From positions 744,001 through 808,000 of the forward strand of contig CAVVKW010000004.1 in the NCBI GenBank assembly GCA_963749035.1: a stretch of DNA of 64,000 nucleotides, read 5' to 3'. The position numbers and the translations under genes are program-made. This document shows positions 42,054 to 51,583 of this stretch, piece by piece (position 1 is the first letter of the stretch; each line of letters begins with the position of its first letter). The notes under the pieces are model-generated. The model worked only from the letters and a program-made list of their open reading frames with translations, was not told the origin of the DNA and did not search any database. The DNA is from CAVVKW01 sp963749035. GTDB lineage: Bacteria; Verrucomicrobiota; Verrucomicrobiia; Chthoniobacterales; JAATET01.

Positions 42054-43671
42054 ACGTCAGCGTATCACCGGGTCCAAGTTCCTCAAGCCGGTCCGTCAGA
42101 TCGATCCAAGGGAGGAGCTGTCCGGCTTGAAACGTCCGGCTCATGACGACGTAGATTGACGTTTGGTCGCAACCAATCCCGGCTTTGCCAACATTTTCCC
42201 ACCGCTCTCCGGTGACACGGTCGGAAACTCGCAGAAGGTCTCGACCCGTCCCATCTCGATCCCAGTGAAGAGTCCGTTCGAATCGGAACGGTGCCTCCGA
42301 CTTGCCGGTGATCAGGACTTTCTGGAGAAGCTTCCGGACGAGATCGGGAAATAGACGTCCTCCCCCCAGCATTAAGATTCGGAGCGCGATCAGACGGAAA
42401 GGGGTCATGTCCTTTTGCTTCGCCCAACCCATCGTGCCGCTGATGGTAATCTTATCAACCGTAAGGTCGCACGGAGCTTCGCTAACGAGATGAGCAACGG
42501 CGTTCCGTTCCTTCCCGTCGCTAACAGTCAGTGAAACCTGCGTGTCGGACGCCAGCAATTCCCCATCGCGAAAGAACTTGAAGACACCTCCCTTGTTCAG
42601 AGCCACGTAAAGTTCACTGGCGCCGCGACGATCGATGAGGATTCCCGCGTTCTTCAAGTGGGTGCGACCGACTGGCCGCTCCGGACTAACCGGTCGGTCG
42701 CGAACGAAATCCCGCCCGGCCAGCAAGTAGTTCCAGGTATGGTGACCAACGATGTGGTCGTCCGCGTAACAGGGTCCCAATCCGGCCCCGAGCCCAGCGA
42801 GGAATTGGTCATTCACCGCCAGTGCTTCGGGAAAGTGACGACCGAAGACTTCAAATCCGTGCGGGAAAAAATTGTAAGTATTGCGACTCCCGTATTCTCC
42901 GGCGAAGGAACCGTCTGGGTGGATGAACTCGGCGGCCAAACGCACGGCGCGTTTCAACGCGTCTCTCAAGGCGGGTGTCGGATCGACTTCGTGGATCTGC
43001 GCGAGAAGTGAGATCGTGAGAGTGTGGTAGCCGGGATCACATCCTTCGTATTCCTGGAACCACCCTTCTTCATTCTGCCATTCGAGGACGCGACCGAGGC
43101 GTTGATCGATTGCGCCACGCCATTTGTCCGAACCGATCAAGTCCCCCACCCGCATCAGGCCGAGAACGATCAGCGCCTGGTGATTGGTCAGCTGCCCACT
43201 CTCATGGTGGTGGGCTAACCAGTCGCCTCGAAGTTCGAAAAAGCGGAGCAAATCCGGATTATCGAGTCCGAGGATGGAATACGCTTCCGCGCACGCGAGC
43301 AGGGAGAACGCCGCCGCGCCACCGGCCTTCTCGAACGGAAAGTAATCGTCGCACGAGCCATCCGGATGCGCGCTTCTTGCCGCGTAGAGCATCCCCGCCT
43401 CAGCCCATTCGCGCAGCGCGTCCCGTCGGAAGAAAAAATTGCCTTCCACGTCGGCAGCCCACGCGAGAGCGAGGGGGAGAACGAACTCCTGGGACATTCC
43501 GCTCGGAAAATCAATGATCTTGTATTGCCAGTAATTCCGGTCGAAGCAACCGTAGGTGGGACTGTGCCGATTGCGGTCTTGCAGAGTGAGAATCTTCGGT
43601 ATCCAGCGCAATGCCTCCCTCGTAAAGACCTCCCCGCCCTCACCCTGAACGGCACCGACTACGTCACTCAT
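42037..43671 (-). CDS. Large alpha/alpha-toroid-like protein, possibly heparinase-related
   Basis: A 544-residue protein without an obvious signal peptide. The first ~330 residues are rich in paired helices and aromatic/His motifs (RNYWQYKIIDFPSG, HPDGSCDDYFPFEK, EWQNEEGWFQEYEGCDPGYH), as in alpha/alpha-toroid carbohydrate enzymes. The C-terminal ~200 residues look beta-rich, the arrangement of heparinase II/III-like lyases, but no lyase signature is certain. ATG 43671 is preferred over 43782. First gene of the glycan-type cluster. Confidence 0.65.
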   Translation of the reverse strand: MSDVVGAVQGEGGEVFTREALRWIPKILTLQDRNRHSPTYGCFDRNYWQYKIIDFPSGMSQEFVLPLALAWAADVEGNFFFRRDALREWAEAGMLYAARSAHPDGSCDDYFPFEKAGGAAAFSLLACAEAYSILGLDNPDLLRFFELRGDWLAHHHESGQLTNHQALIVLGLMRVGDLIGSDKWRGAIDQRLGRVLEWQNEEGWFQEYEGCDPGYHTLTISLLAQIHEVDPTPALRDALKRAVRLAAEFIHPDGSFAGEYGSRNTYNFFPHGFEVFGRHFPEALAVNDQFLAGLGAGLGPCYADDHIVGHHTWNYLLAGRDFVRDRPVSPERPVGRTHLKNAGILIDRRGASELYVALNKGGVFKFFRDGELLASDTQVSLTVSDGKERNAVAHLVSEAPCDLTVDKITISGTMGWAKQKDMTPFRLIALRILMLGGGRLFPDLVRKLLQKVLITGKSEAPFRFERTLHWDRDGTGRDLLRVSDRVTGERWENVGKAGIGCDQTSIYVVMSRTFQAGQLLPWIDLTDRLEELGPGDTLTYERDI

Positions 43672-43778
43672 GGCGGCGGACGCTAACACCGCTGACCGAC
43701 CCTCAGCCAAACAAAAATCGACGGACCCCGCTGCGCGTCGCCCCGTCGGACCGAGCAGAAGGAGATCCGTAACGCGCC

Positions 43779-44912
43779 TCAACTGGCTGGACGTCCCGCC
43801 GCCTTCCGCAGTCTGCCAACGGTTTCCTTTCGAAATGCGTCAAATTCCCCGGCGAGAATCGCCGCCCGCGAGCGCCGACCCAAGCCCGTGTAGAAATGTA
43901 AATTGTGGATTGTCACGAGGCGCAGTCCGAGAATTTCGTCGGCCTTGACGAGGTGCCGGACGTAGGCCCTGGAGAATGACTGACAGGCGTAGCATTCACA
44001 CCCAGGTTCGATCGGCCGTTCGTCGCGAGCGAACGGCGCGTTCTTCAGGCTCAGCGTTCCGTCGGCGGTGAACGCGGTGCCGTTTCTCGCTAACCGCGTA
44101 GGCAGCACGCAATCCATCATGTCGATCCCGCGCGCAACCATCTCGATGAATTGGGCCGGAGTTCCGAGTCCCATCGCGTAACGGGGTCGATCAATCGGCA
44201 GATGGGGCACCGCGCTCTCGACGGCTGCGAACATCTCAGGCTCCGACTCCCCAACGCTCACGCCGCCGACGGCATACCCGTCGAAGCCGATCTCGATGAG
44301 TTCCTTCGCCGAGCGTTCCCGCAGGTCGGCGTGGCTCGAGCCTTGAACGATGCCAAATACCAGCGGCCGCCCGTCCGGCGGCTGACCGTCCCACCAGGCT
44401 CGACAGCGCCTCGCCCAACGTAACGTGAGTTCGAGGCTCTCCGCCGCCGCCTCGTGAGTGCAGGGGTGCGGCGGACATTCGTCAAACGCCATGACGATGT
44501 CCGAGCCCAGGTCCCGCTGGATTTCCATCGAAGTCTCCGGACCGATGAAGGTCGGCGTTCCGTCCAGATGATTCTGAAACCGCACCCCCTCTTCCGTCAC
44601 CTTCGCCAATTTGGCTAGAGAGAAGACCTGAAACCCGCCGCTGTCGGTGAGGATCGGGCCGGACCAGCTCATAAATTTGTGGAGGCCGCCGAGATCACGA
44701 ATCAACTCCTGCCCCGGTCGGACGTGGAGATGGTAAGTATTCCCGAGGATGATCTGAGCACCCACGGTGCGCAATTCGTCCGGGGTCATCGCCTTCACCG
44801 TGGCCTGCGTGCCGACCGGCATAAACACCGGGGTTTCCACCTCCCCGTGCCGGGTTGCGAGTCGACCGGCCCGCGCTCCGCCATCGGTAGCCTCTAATTC
44901 AAAACAACTCAC
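43779..44912 (-). CDS. tgt: Queuine/preQ1 tRNA-guanine transglycosylase
   Basis: Exchanges G34 for preQ1 in tRNAs reading NAY codons. The 377-residue protein has FMPVGTQATVK, the nucleophile/base-recognition Asp region LTDSGGFQVFSL, DECPPHPC, VGGVSVGE, DCVLPTRLARNGTA, and the zinc site CECYACQSFSRAYVRHL with a distal His. It starts 19 bp after pyrC on the same strand. Confidence 0.96.
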   Translation of the reverse strand: MSCFELEATDGGARAGRLATRHGEVETPVFMPVGTQATVKAMTPDELRTVGAQIILGNTYHLHVRPGQELIRDLGGLHKFMSWSGPILTDSGGFQVFSLAKLAKVTEEGVRFQNHLDGTPTFIGPETSMEIQRDLGSDIVMAFDECPPHPCTHEAAAESLELTLRWARRCRAWWDGQPPDGRPLVFGIVQGSSHADLRERSAKELIEIGFDGYAVGGVSVGESEPEMFAAVESAVPHLPIDRPRYAMGLGTPAQFIEMVARGIDMMDCVLPTRLARNGTAFTADGTLSLKNAPFARDERPIEPGCECYACQSFSRAYVRHLVKADEILGLRLVTIHNLHFYTGLGRRSRAAILAGEFDAFRKETVGRLRKAAGRPAS

Positions 44913-44931
44913 GCTCGACCTCCGGATCGAT

Positions 44932-46206
44932 TCAACCCAGTTCCCAGACGGTTTTCCCGCCGACGATCGTCCTCACCGCTCGCCCCTTGATCTCACGTCC
45001 GTGAAATGGCGTGTTTCGCGACAGCGACTGCGATTCGTGCTTATCCACCGTCCATTCCAAATCAGGGTCGATCAACGTCACGTCGCCAGGAGCTCCAAGG
45101 GCCAACGTCCCGCGGTCCAACCGGAGGAGTTTGGCGGGCTCGATGGTCAACAACGCGATAAGCCGCGGCAGATCGATCGCCTTCCGCCGATGCACGAGCG
45201 TATCGCAGAACAACCCGAACTCGGTTTCAAGACCAAGAATCCCGAACGGCGCCTGGTCCAGCTCGACCTCCTTTTCGTATTCGGCGTGCGGAGCGTGGTC
45301 ACTGGAAAGAATGGAGATTGTCCCGTCGGCCACGCCGCCGATCAGGAGCTCGATGTCGGCCTCCGTCCGAAGCGGCGGGTTCATCTTGAAGTTCGAGTCG
45401 TACCCGGCGAGTTCGCCGTCGATCAGCACGATGTGATGCGGGCAAACCTCCGCGGAAATCTTCACTCCGCGGGAGCGCGCTTCCCGCAGCAGCCGCATAC
45501 TTCCGCCCGACGTGATGTGCTGACAGTGGATCGGCGAATCGCAGAACTCCGAAAGCATGATGTTTCGCGCGACGATCAGCTCCTCGCCGATCCGCGGCCA
45601 GCCGGGCAGCCCCAGCCGCACGCTCCAGTCGCCCTCGTGCATCACGCCATCACTCACCAACGAATAATCCTGGCAGTGATCGAGCAGTGGCAGGTCGAAC
45701 ATCCGCGCGTATTCCAGCGCCCGCCGCATGACCTCGTGACTCTGAACGCAATGTCCGTCATCCGTGATTGCCACGATCCCCGCCGCCGCCATCGATCCGA
45801 TCGGCGCCAGCTCCTCGCCCTTCAAACCGCGCGTGATCGCACCGGTGCAGAAAACGTTCACGACCGCCACGTCCGCCGCCCGCTCACGAATCCAGCTGAT
45901 CACGCTCGGGCTGTCGGCGACCGGATTCGTGTTTGGCATGCAGACGACCGTCGTGAAGCCGCCCGCCGCGGCCGCCGCCGTGCCACTGGCAATGGTCTCC
46001 TTGTGCGCCTGACCCGGCTCTCGGAGGTGGACGTGGAGATCGATCAGTCCCGGCGCGACGATCAACCCCCTGGCGTCGATGATTTCGGCCTCACCCGCAG
46101 GCCGGGTTTCGACAAACTTCCCTTCCGACAGGTAGAGATCCGCGACCTCATCTCGCCCGCTTGCCGGGTCGATGATCCGGCCGTTTTCGATGATTACGTT
46201 TTTCAA
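44932..46206 (-). CDS. pyrC: Dihydroorotase (multifunctional-complex type)
   Basis: Cyclises carbamoyl-aspartate to dihydroorotate. The 424-residue protein carries the metal motif DLHVHLREPG, the MPNTNP loop, HCQHIT, CPHH and the catalytic Asp in ILSSDHAPH. The open frame extends to 46365, but homology begins at a TTG at 46206 (MKNVIIENGRIID), which overlaps the pyrB TGA by TTGA. That placement matches the ATGA overlap between pyrR and pyrB. Confidence 0.94.
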   Translation of the reverse strand: MKNVIIENGRIIDPASGRDEVADLYLSEGKFVETRPAGEAEIIDARGLIVAPGLIDLHVHLREPGQAHKETIASGTAAAAAGGFTTVVCMPNTNPVADSPSVISWIRERAADVAVVNVFCTGAITRGLKGEELAPIGSMAAAGIVAITDDGHCVQSHEVMRRALEYARMFDLPLLDHCQDYSLVSDGVMHEGDWSVRLGLPGWPRIGEELIVARNIMLSEFCDSPIHCQHITSGGSMRLLREARSRGVKISAEVCPHHIVLIDGELAGYDSNFKMNPPLRTEADIELLIGGVADGTISILSSDHAPHAEYEKEVELDQAPFGILGLETEFGLFCDTLVHRRKAIDLPRLIALLTIEPAKLLRLDRGTLALGAPGDVTLIDPDLEWTVDKHESQSLSRNTPFHGREIKGRAVRTIVGGKTVWELG

Positions 46207-47144
46207 ATTCCGACCCCCGCTCCGCCACCGCACAGGTAAAGAACGGCCATTCGCACCGCGAGTCCGTTGGTCACTTGTTCCAAGATTACGCTGTGCGGGC
46301 CGTCGGCCACGCCGCTGTCGATCTCGACTCCTCGGTTGATTGGGCCTGGGTGCATCACGAGGCAATCCGGCTTCAGACGCGCGGCCCGAGCTTTCGTTAG
46401 GCCAAAAAACGCCGTGTATTCGCTCAGACTTGGAAAATATTCTTTCCGCTGACGCTCGTGCTGGATGCGCAACAAATTGATGACGTCCGTCGACTCCAAG
46501 ACGTCGTCGATGCGGTGCGTCACGCTGACGCCAAGCCGCTCGAAAGCGGGCGGGACCAAAGTGCGCGGGCCAACCAACGTCACTTCAGCTCCCAATTTCG
46601 TCAGCGCCTGCACGTTCGATCTCGCCACGCGGCTGAAGGCAATGTCGCCGACGATGGCAACTTTTTTCCCGGCCAAATCGCCAAGCTTCTCCCGCATGGT
46701 GAACGTGTCGAGGAGTCCCTGGGTCGGATGTTCGTGTGCCCCGTCACCGGCGTTGATGATCCCCGCTTGGAGCCGCTCGGCCAAAAATTGCGCCGCACCC
46801 GCCGATTGGTGGCGGATGACGATCATGTCGGCGTGGAGCGCTTCCAGAATGAGCGCCGTGTCTTTGAGCGACTCACCTTTTTTGAGACTCGAGCCGACCG
46901 CACTCACGTTGATGACGTCTGCGCTCACGCGCATCGCTGCCAGCTCAAACGAGATCCGGGTCCGAGTGCTCGGTTCCACGAACAAATTCACCAGCGTTTT
47001 ACCGCGCAGCGCAGGCACCTTCTTGAGGTTGCGCTCACCCACGCCCTTGAACGCTTGAGCCGTGTCGAGCACGAGGCGGATCTCATCCGCCGACAAAGCG
47101 TCGAGCGATACGAGATCCTTGCGATTCCAAGTCGGCTCCGTCAT
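46203..47144 (-). CDS. pyrB: Aspartate carbamoyltransferase catalytic subunit
   Basis: Makes carbamoyl-aspartate, the committed step of pyrimidine synthesis. The 313-residue protein contains the carbamoyl-phosphate loop VEPSTRTRISFELA, SLKKGESLKDTA, and HPTQGLLDTFTM. No regulatory subunit gene pyrI is present, which fits the PyrR/PyrC-associated type. It overlaps pyrR by 4 bp at its start. Confidence 0.97.
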   Translation of the reverse strand: MTEPTWNRKDLVSLDALSADEIRLVLDTAQAFKGVGERNLKKVPALRGKTLVNLFVEPSTRTRISFELAAMRVSADVINVSAVGSSLKKGESLKDTALILEALHADMIVIRHQSAGAAQFLAERLQAGIINAGDGAHEHPTQGLLDTFTMREKLGDLAGKKVAIVGDIAFSRVARSNVQALTKLGAEVTLVGPRTLVPPAFERLGVSVTHRIDDVLESTDVINLLRIQHERQRKEYFPSLSEYTAFFGLTKARAARLKPDCLVMHPGPINRGVEIDSGVADGPHSVILEQVTNGLAVRMAVLYLCGGGAGVGI

Positions 47145-47680
47145 GTCCGCACCACGCTCACGCCATCCGGCTCTCCGTCCAGTGATTCGAATCGAACCCG
47201 GATCTTCTCGCTCATGTCCGTCGCCACGTTTTTACCAACGTAATCCGCCCGGATTGGCAGCTCCCGGTGCCCCCGGTCGACCAAGGTTGCCATTCGGATC
47301 CGCGCCGGTCTTCCGAAAGAAGCGATCGCGTCCATCGCTGCTCGCACGCTTCGCCCGGTGAACAGGACGTCATCCACCAGAATGAGCGTTCTTCCGTCGA
47401 GATCCAGCGGCAAAGTGGTCGGCTCGACGGCGGTCATCCGCGCGCGCATCGCCAGATCATCTCGGTGCATCGAGACGTCCACCGTTCCAAGGTCCGGAGC
47501 CACGCCCGCGATTTCTTCCAGATGAGCAATGATTCGGCGGGCCACTTCGACTCCGCGCGTTGGGATGCCAGCCAGAACCAGACGACCAACCTCGTCGTCG
47601 CCGCTCTCGGCGATCTCGTGCGCGATCCGGCGGATCGCTCGAGCGACCGCCTCCCCGTCCATGACTTGATCCAGATTCAT
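47141..47680 (-). CDS. pyrR: Bifunctional pyrimidine operon regulator / uracil phosphoribosyltransferase
   Basis: A 179-residue PRTase-fold protein. The PRPP-binding motif is LILVDDVLFTGRSVRAAMDA, preceded by LAGIPTRGVEVARRI and GTVDVSMHRDD, all typical of PyrR. In relatives it binds pyr mRNA anti-terminators in response to UMP. I did not identify a binding loop in the 60 bp upstream. First gene of pyrR-pyrB-pyrC. Confidence 0.95.
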   Translation of the reverse strand: MNLDQVMDGEAVARAIRRIAHEIAESGDDEVGRLVLAGIPTRGVEVARRIIAHLEEIAGVAPDLGTVDVSMHRDDLAMRARMTAVEPTTLPLDLDGRTLILVDDVLFTGRSVRAAMDAIASFGRPARIRMATLVDRGHRELPIRADYVGKNVATDMSEKIRVRFESLDGEPDGVSVVRT

Positions 47681-47740
47681 CGCACCTCCTTCGCGGCCTC
47701 GCTGGACCGCATTAAAAAAGGAAAAAAAGGTCTTATCGCG

Positions 47741-48004
47741 TCAAACCTTCACTCCCGCTTCGCTGTTCTTCGAGCTACTTCCGCCGGAATCATTCCCCGT
47801 GGCCCGCGCTCGGCGCAATCGCCACTCCGAGCGGAATTTGATGATCCAATCCAGCAGCGCGCGCTCGAATCCGATATCACGCCCAGCCTTTTCGCTCTCA
47901 ATCCACTTATGCCGCAGAATTTCTTCTCTCTCCGCGAGGTATTCACGGTAGAGCGATGAATTTTTCACCAGGTCGAAGACGACCTCTGGCTTGGGAGAAC
48001 TCAT
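47741..48004 (-). CDS. Small conserved-looking helical protein
   Basis: An 87-residue protein with a conserved-looking core, EREEILRHKWIESEKAGRDIGFERALLDWI, and a charged C-terminal tail. I have seen similar short helical proteins in other bacteria but cannot name a function. It lies between mrp and pyrR on the same strand. Confidence 0.7.
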   Translation of the reverse strand: MSSPKPEVVFDLVKNSSLYREYLAEREEILRHKWIESEKAGRDIGFERALLDWIIKFRSEWRLRRARATGNDSGGSSSKNSEAGVKV

Positions 48005-48093
48005 GGAATGAACGGATTTGTCAGAATTTGTCGAAACAAGTCAACGATGTTCGAAGTGTGTGACCAGATGAAGTAACGGTCCGCAACGGCAAA

Positions 48094-49128
48094 TTATTCG
48101 AGAACGCATTGAATTTGACGAGCTACGTCCGCAAATGCCATGCCGGATGCACTTCGAGGAAAAAATTCCGCGACCGGGCGACCTTCATCGCCTCCTTCGC
48201 GCACGGGAATGTCGATCGGAATTTGCCCGAGTAGCGGCACACCCAAGCGCGCCGCCTCCTTCTCGCCCCCACCCTTGCCAAAGATCTCGTATCGCTTTCC
48301 GTCGCTCGGACATTCGAAATAGCTCATGTTTTCGATGATCCCGAGCACGGGCACGTTGGTCTTGGAAAACATCGTGACCGCCTTCCGCGCGTCGATGAGA
48401 GCCACTTCCTGCGGTGTGGTGACGACCACCGCGCCGGCCAACGCCACCGTTTGCACGATCGTCAGTTGGATGTCTCCCGTGCCCGGCGGGAGATCAAGGA
48501 TGAGATAGTCCAATTCCCCCCACGCCGTCTGACGCAGAAACTGCTGGGTGTAGCGGGTGACCATCGGCCCGCGGAGCACCGCTGGACTGTCTGCTTCCAG
48601 CAGGAGGCCCATCGACATGATTGGCATTCCCAGCGCTCTCACCGGGATGATTCGATCCTGAGCGTCCGCCGTCGGACGTTCATCTGCGCCGAACATCAGC
48701 GCGATGCTGGGACCGTAAAGATCGCAATCACACAAACCGACTTTGGCCCCGGCCCGCTGCAGGCTGACCGCCAAGTTCGCGGCGACCGTCGATTTGCCGA
48801 CCCCGCCCTTGCCGCTTGCCACCGCGATCACGTGTTTCACGCCATCGAGCTTCTGGGCGCCTTCGTTGGCGGCGACGTTCGGCGGAGCTTGGATGTCGAT
48901 CTTCACCCGGGCTTCCGACACTTCCGAGATGGCCTCGATCGCAGCCTGCGAATCATCGCGAATCTGCGCGGGTATTGCGGAATCGTTCGTCGCCAGCGTC
49001 ATTTGCACGTCGACCTGACTCCCCTCGATCCGCACCCCCTTCACGATCCCGAACGAAACGATGTCCCGGCTGAATCCCGGATATTTCACGCCACGCAGGG
49101 CCTCGATTACCTGTTCCTCTGAAATCAT
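48094..49128 (-). CDS. mrp: Mrp/ApbC-type iron-sulfur cluster carrier ATPase
   Basis: A 344-residue P-loop ATPase of the Mrp/NBP35 group. The N-terminal ~85 residues form a DUF59/MIP18-like domain (EQVIEALRGVKYPGFSRDIVSFG). The deviant Walker A is SGKGGVGKSTVAANLA, followed by CDLYGPS and LDLPPGTGD. ATG 49128 begins at the DUF59 domain. It probably delivers Fe-S clusters. The CxxC pair of many homologues is not evident in the C-terminal part. Confidence 0.94.
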   Translation of the reverse strand: MISEEQVIEALRGVKYPGFSRDIVSFGIVKGVRIEGSQVDVQMTLATNDSAIPAQIRDDSQAAIEAISEVSEARVKIDIQAPPNVAANEGAQKLDGVKHVIAVASGKGGVGKSTVAANLAVSLQRAGAKVGLCDCDLYGPSIALMFGADERPTADAQDRIIPVRALGMPIMSMGLLLEADSPAVLRGPMVTRYTQQFLRQTAWGELDYLILDLPPGTGDIQLTIVQTVALAGAVVVTTPQEVALIDARKAVTMFSKTNVPVLGIIENMSYFECPSDGKRYEIFGKGGGEKEAARLGVPLLGQIPIDIPVREGGDEGRPVAEFFPRSASGMAFADVARQIQCVLE

Positions 49129-49582
49129 CGCGACACTCTGCCTGCTCTCGTCCTCCCCGCAAGGGAAAGCCGAGTCACCCGCCAGTTTGGTCGAACTCCC
49201 CCGCTCGGCATCGTCCTCTCCCCGCAGCGTTCTACAGCGGACGCCCATTGTCCTGCTACGTCGATTATCGCGAGAACCAACTACCGTTGGAATCCAGACA
49301 GAAAATTTGCGCCGCACCGCTCCCTGACGGCGTCACGGTCTTCGATGGGTTTTGGACCAGCAAAGACTATCGCCGATTCTTCACTGCCTCCGGTTTCGAT
49401 TTTGATGAATACATCTTTCTCCTTGGCCGCGTGGACGACCTCCTGCCGTTGAAGGACCAACGGGCCGCGGCACCCTCCGTGATCTACCGTCTGCGCAAGC
49501 CAAAGTCGCGGTCCTCCCCCGTCCGCACCGTGACCCGACTTGTCTGGCGATCAGGCCCCATCGGGCCGGACCTCCAAGAAAT
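49129..49582. other. Intergenic region (454 bp) upstream of mrp and downstream of ssrA
   Basis: It presumably holds the mrp promoter. Its right half has a plus-strand frame with protein-like composition, listed separately. I see no repeat or RNA gene. Confidence 0.4.
49248..49560 (+). pseudogene. Possible gene remnant
   Basis: A plus-strand frame beginning at a TTG reads protein-like sequence such as DGVTVFDGFWTSKDYRRFF and FDEYIFLLGRVDDLLPLKD. The frame has no good start and stays open into the antisense of ssrA, where it cannot be coding. It may be a decayed gene or an accidental open frame. I recognise no family. Confidence 0.3.
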
Positions 49583-49941
49583 TGGTGGAGGCGAGGGGAC
49601 TCGAACCCCTGTCCTCATCGCATTCTGCGAAATCTTCTACATGCTTAGTTGGTCCTCAATCTCGAGACCGCGCTGTGGGCCAACACACCACGCGATCTCC
49701 AGCGTCCACGAAATCGATCTTACCAGAAGGAGCGGTCGCCCCCACTTCCGGCCAGCCTGCTGCCATCGTATCCACCCCCAGCAGGCGTCAGGGTGAACAC
49801 GTCACAGCGCTTTAGGCTGCGAGAGCGAGATCTTCGTAATCTGCGTTTATTTTGTTTTGATCCGATTTTTTACGAGGCCAACGAATCATCCTCGGCATGC
49901 GGACTTGGCATCCAACGATCAGTCGAAACCAATGCGCCCCC
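49583..49941 (-). ncRNA. ssrA: Transfer-messenger RNA (tmRNA)
   Basis: A 359-nt gene. The 5' end GGGGGCGCATTGGTTTCGAC and the 3' end with T-arm CAGGGGTTCGAGTCCCCT and acceptor CGCCTCCACCA pair as in tRNA-Ala-like domains, and CCA is encoded. The conserved ACTAAGCATGTAGA near the 3' end and AGATCGCGTGG in the pseudoknot region match other tmRNAs. The tag frame (49812-49844) reads ADYEDLALAA then TAA, ten codons including the resume Ala, as in E. coli. It rescues stalled ribosomes. Confidence 0.96.
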
Positions 49942-49951
49942 AATGAGCGCA

Positions 49952-49979
49952 AAGCTACTCCAGCCAGTGCGGAAAGCAA
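49952..49979 (-). promoter_or_regulatory. Putative sigma-70 promoter of ssrA
   Basis: TTGCTT and TAGCTT on the minus strand are spaced by 16 bp, with the -10 ending 10 nt before the mature tmRNA 5' end. Confidence 0.5.
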
Positions 49980-50008
49980 GCGTTTGGAAAGCAGACTAGC
50001 TCGCTCGA

Positions 50009-50482
50009 CTACTTGATGAACCGGATCGTCGCCGGATAGCGGTAGTCCCCGCCTTCCGTCGTCTTCATCACGGCCATCACCATGTAAACGATGCCACCGA
50101 TCAACACGGCGACCGGAAGAATGATCGGGATGACCAAGCAGAACAGCACGCCAGCAATCGCACTGGTGACCAGCGCGTAGATGAGAAAACAAATGTGAAA
50201 ATTCACCACCTCTTTGCCCACCGCATCGAGGTAGGCACTTTCCGGCCGCTTGATCATCCAAATGACGAGCGGAGCGAGGATGTTGCCGAACGGAATGATG
50301 AATCCGGCGAACCCACTGGCGTGGAGGCCGGTCGCCCAATTTCTTTCTTCCGGAGTCGAGGGTGGATAAGGGATCGCGGGCGACTCGAAGAACGATTTCC
50401 AGCCAGCCTTTCGCGGCGTGTGATCCCCGGGAGGAGTCGGCGGCATGGAAGGCGGGGGCGTCGGCGGCTCGTGTTCACTCAT
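50009..50482 (-). CDS. DUF4870 (Tic20-like) membrane protein
   Basis: A 157-residue protein with a proline-rich N-terminus and three to four hydrophobic segments. The block ERNWATGLHASGFAGFIIPFGNILAPLVIW and the following VNFHICFLIYALV are characteristic of DUF4870. Function unknown. ATG 50482 (MSEHEPPTPPP) is preferred over a start six codons earlier. It follows the VWA operon by 53 bp on the same strand. Confidence 0.85.
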   Translation of the reverse strand: MSEHEPPTPPPSMPPTPPGDHTPRKAGWKSFFESPAIPYPPSTPEERNWATGLHASGFAGFIIPFGNILAPLVIWMIKRPESAYLDAVGKEVVNFHICFLIYALVTSAIAGVLFCLVIPIILPVAVLIGGIVYMVMAVMKTTEGGDYRYPATIRFIK

Positions 50483-50535
50483 GAGCGAGATGAGTAGCAA
50501 ATTGCGCGCCGAACGAGAACGTCAAAAAACTCTCG

Positions 50536-51582
50536 TCATCGCATTTCACGAAACTTTCCACCGTTCCGTGAGATAATCCGCCGCATGTCACTGCGATCCC
50601 GTCCGTCCATCCCGACGCCGATGAAGTTGATTTGCACCGGCTCAGAGACAGTCTCCTGATATTCCTTGAAAGCGTCCTCGATGTCGTCATAGGGAATTTT
50701 CCCCCCACCGTATCCGCTTCCCCCGTCCGATCCCGCGTAGAACCCCCCGTCCGAAATCACGAAGATGACGTCTGGTTTCATCGCAAACGCTTCTTTCATC
50801 AACTCAATGAACCCCGGACTTCCCGTTCGCGTATTCGGCGTCCCCGACGGCATCGAGCCTTCCGTCACGAACCAGCGATCCAGCCACTCTCTCGCCGCAT
50901 CCCGATTCGCGTCCGTCGCGGGTAGAAGCTCCGGCTGAAAAAACGCGTAGTTCCGAGCAAATTGTCCCAACCCAAAGCGGGTGCTGATCCCCAATCCATC
51001 GAGAACCTCTTTCGTTTCTTCGCGCACCTCCTCCATCGAGAGCCCGGCTTCCTTCACGGATCTCGTCACCGTCGTCGAGATATCGTAGAGCAAAAGCACC
51101 CGCTTGGCCGTGGTCTGGATGCCCATGAAGCTCACGCCGGAGCCCTCTCCGCCGAGGCCCCCACCACCCTGACCGCCCCCGCCCCCCAGGCCAGCAGTTC
51201 CGACCATGCTGGAGACTTGATCGGATACAATCTCGCTCGGGTCCAGCGGCAGCATCTGATCCATCGGAATCTTCGGAAGATCCGGCAGCGCGAAGTCCGT
51301 TGGTTGGATGCTTTGCATCTTGTCGTTGAAGCTCGGCTTCGGCGTCATTGCGTCGAACGCGTCCATGTTCATCCGATGCTCCCGCTCCTTGGCGGGAATC
51401 TTGATGTCCCGTTGGACCTCGAACGTCGCGGGTGGCGGCATCAGATAGCGCGCGACAACCAGGACGCCCGCGACGACACCGAAGCCGACGTGCAGCAGAA
51501 CGACTCCGATCAGAATTGTGATGAGAAGTTTTCTCAGACGCCGCTTCTGCTCGGCGTCCTCCATCAAGGTTTCCAGAGCCAT
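50536..51582 (-). CDS. TonB-like-anchored VWA-domain protein
   Basis: A 348-residue protein with a short cytoplasmic N-terminus, one transmembrane helix (about 18-43), an extended periplasmic linker with a glycine run, and a von Willebrand A domain (~155-348). The MIDAS site reads YDISTTVT (Asp, Ser and Thr), with a later FVISDGG. It is the last gene after two exbD genes, where tonB would be expected, and starts 1 bp after exbD2. It may receive energy from the ExbB/ExbD motor; that is inference. Confidence 0.8.
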   Translation of the reverse strand: MALETLMEDAEQKRRLRKLLITILIGVVLLHVGFGVVAGVLVVARYLMPPPATFEVQRDIKIPAKEREHRMNMDAFDAMTPKPSFNDKMQSIQPTDFALPDLPKIPMDQMLPLDPSEIVSDQVSSMVGTAGLGGGGGQGGGGLGGEGSGVSFMGIQTTAKRVLLLYDISTTVTRSVKEAGLSMEEVREETKEVLDGLGISTRFGLGQFARNYAFFQPELLPATDANRDAAREWLDRWFVTEGSMPSGTPNTRTGSPGFIELMKEAFAMKPDVIFVISDGGFYAGSDGGSGYGGGKIPYDDIEDAFKEYQETVSEPVQINFIGVGMDGRDRSDMRRIISRNGGKFREMR

Positions 51583-51583
51583 T

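Noticed and set aside
49540..49582. GGCCC/GGGCC hairpin after ssrA as a terminator
   Set aside because: The stem is only 5 bp and there is no T-run.
49583..49735. Shorter tmRNA with 5' end at the second GGGGGCG (near 49735)
   Set aside because: That segment would lack the tag frame. The upstream GGGGGCG at 49941 is followed by the conserved TGGTTTCGAC.
49812..50339. Protein-coding frame on the minus strand ending in NADYEDLALAA
   Set aside because: Its C-terminus is the tmRNA tag, and the rest is out of phase with the DUF4870 gene.
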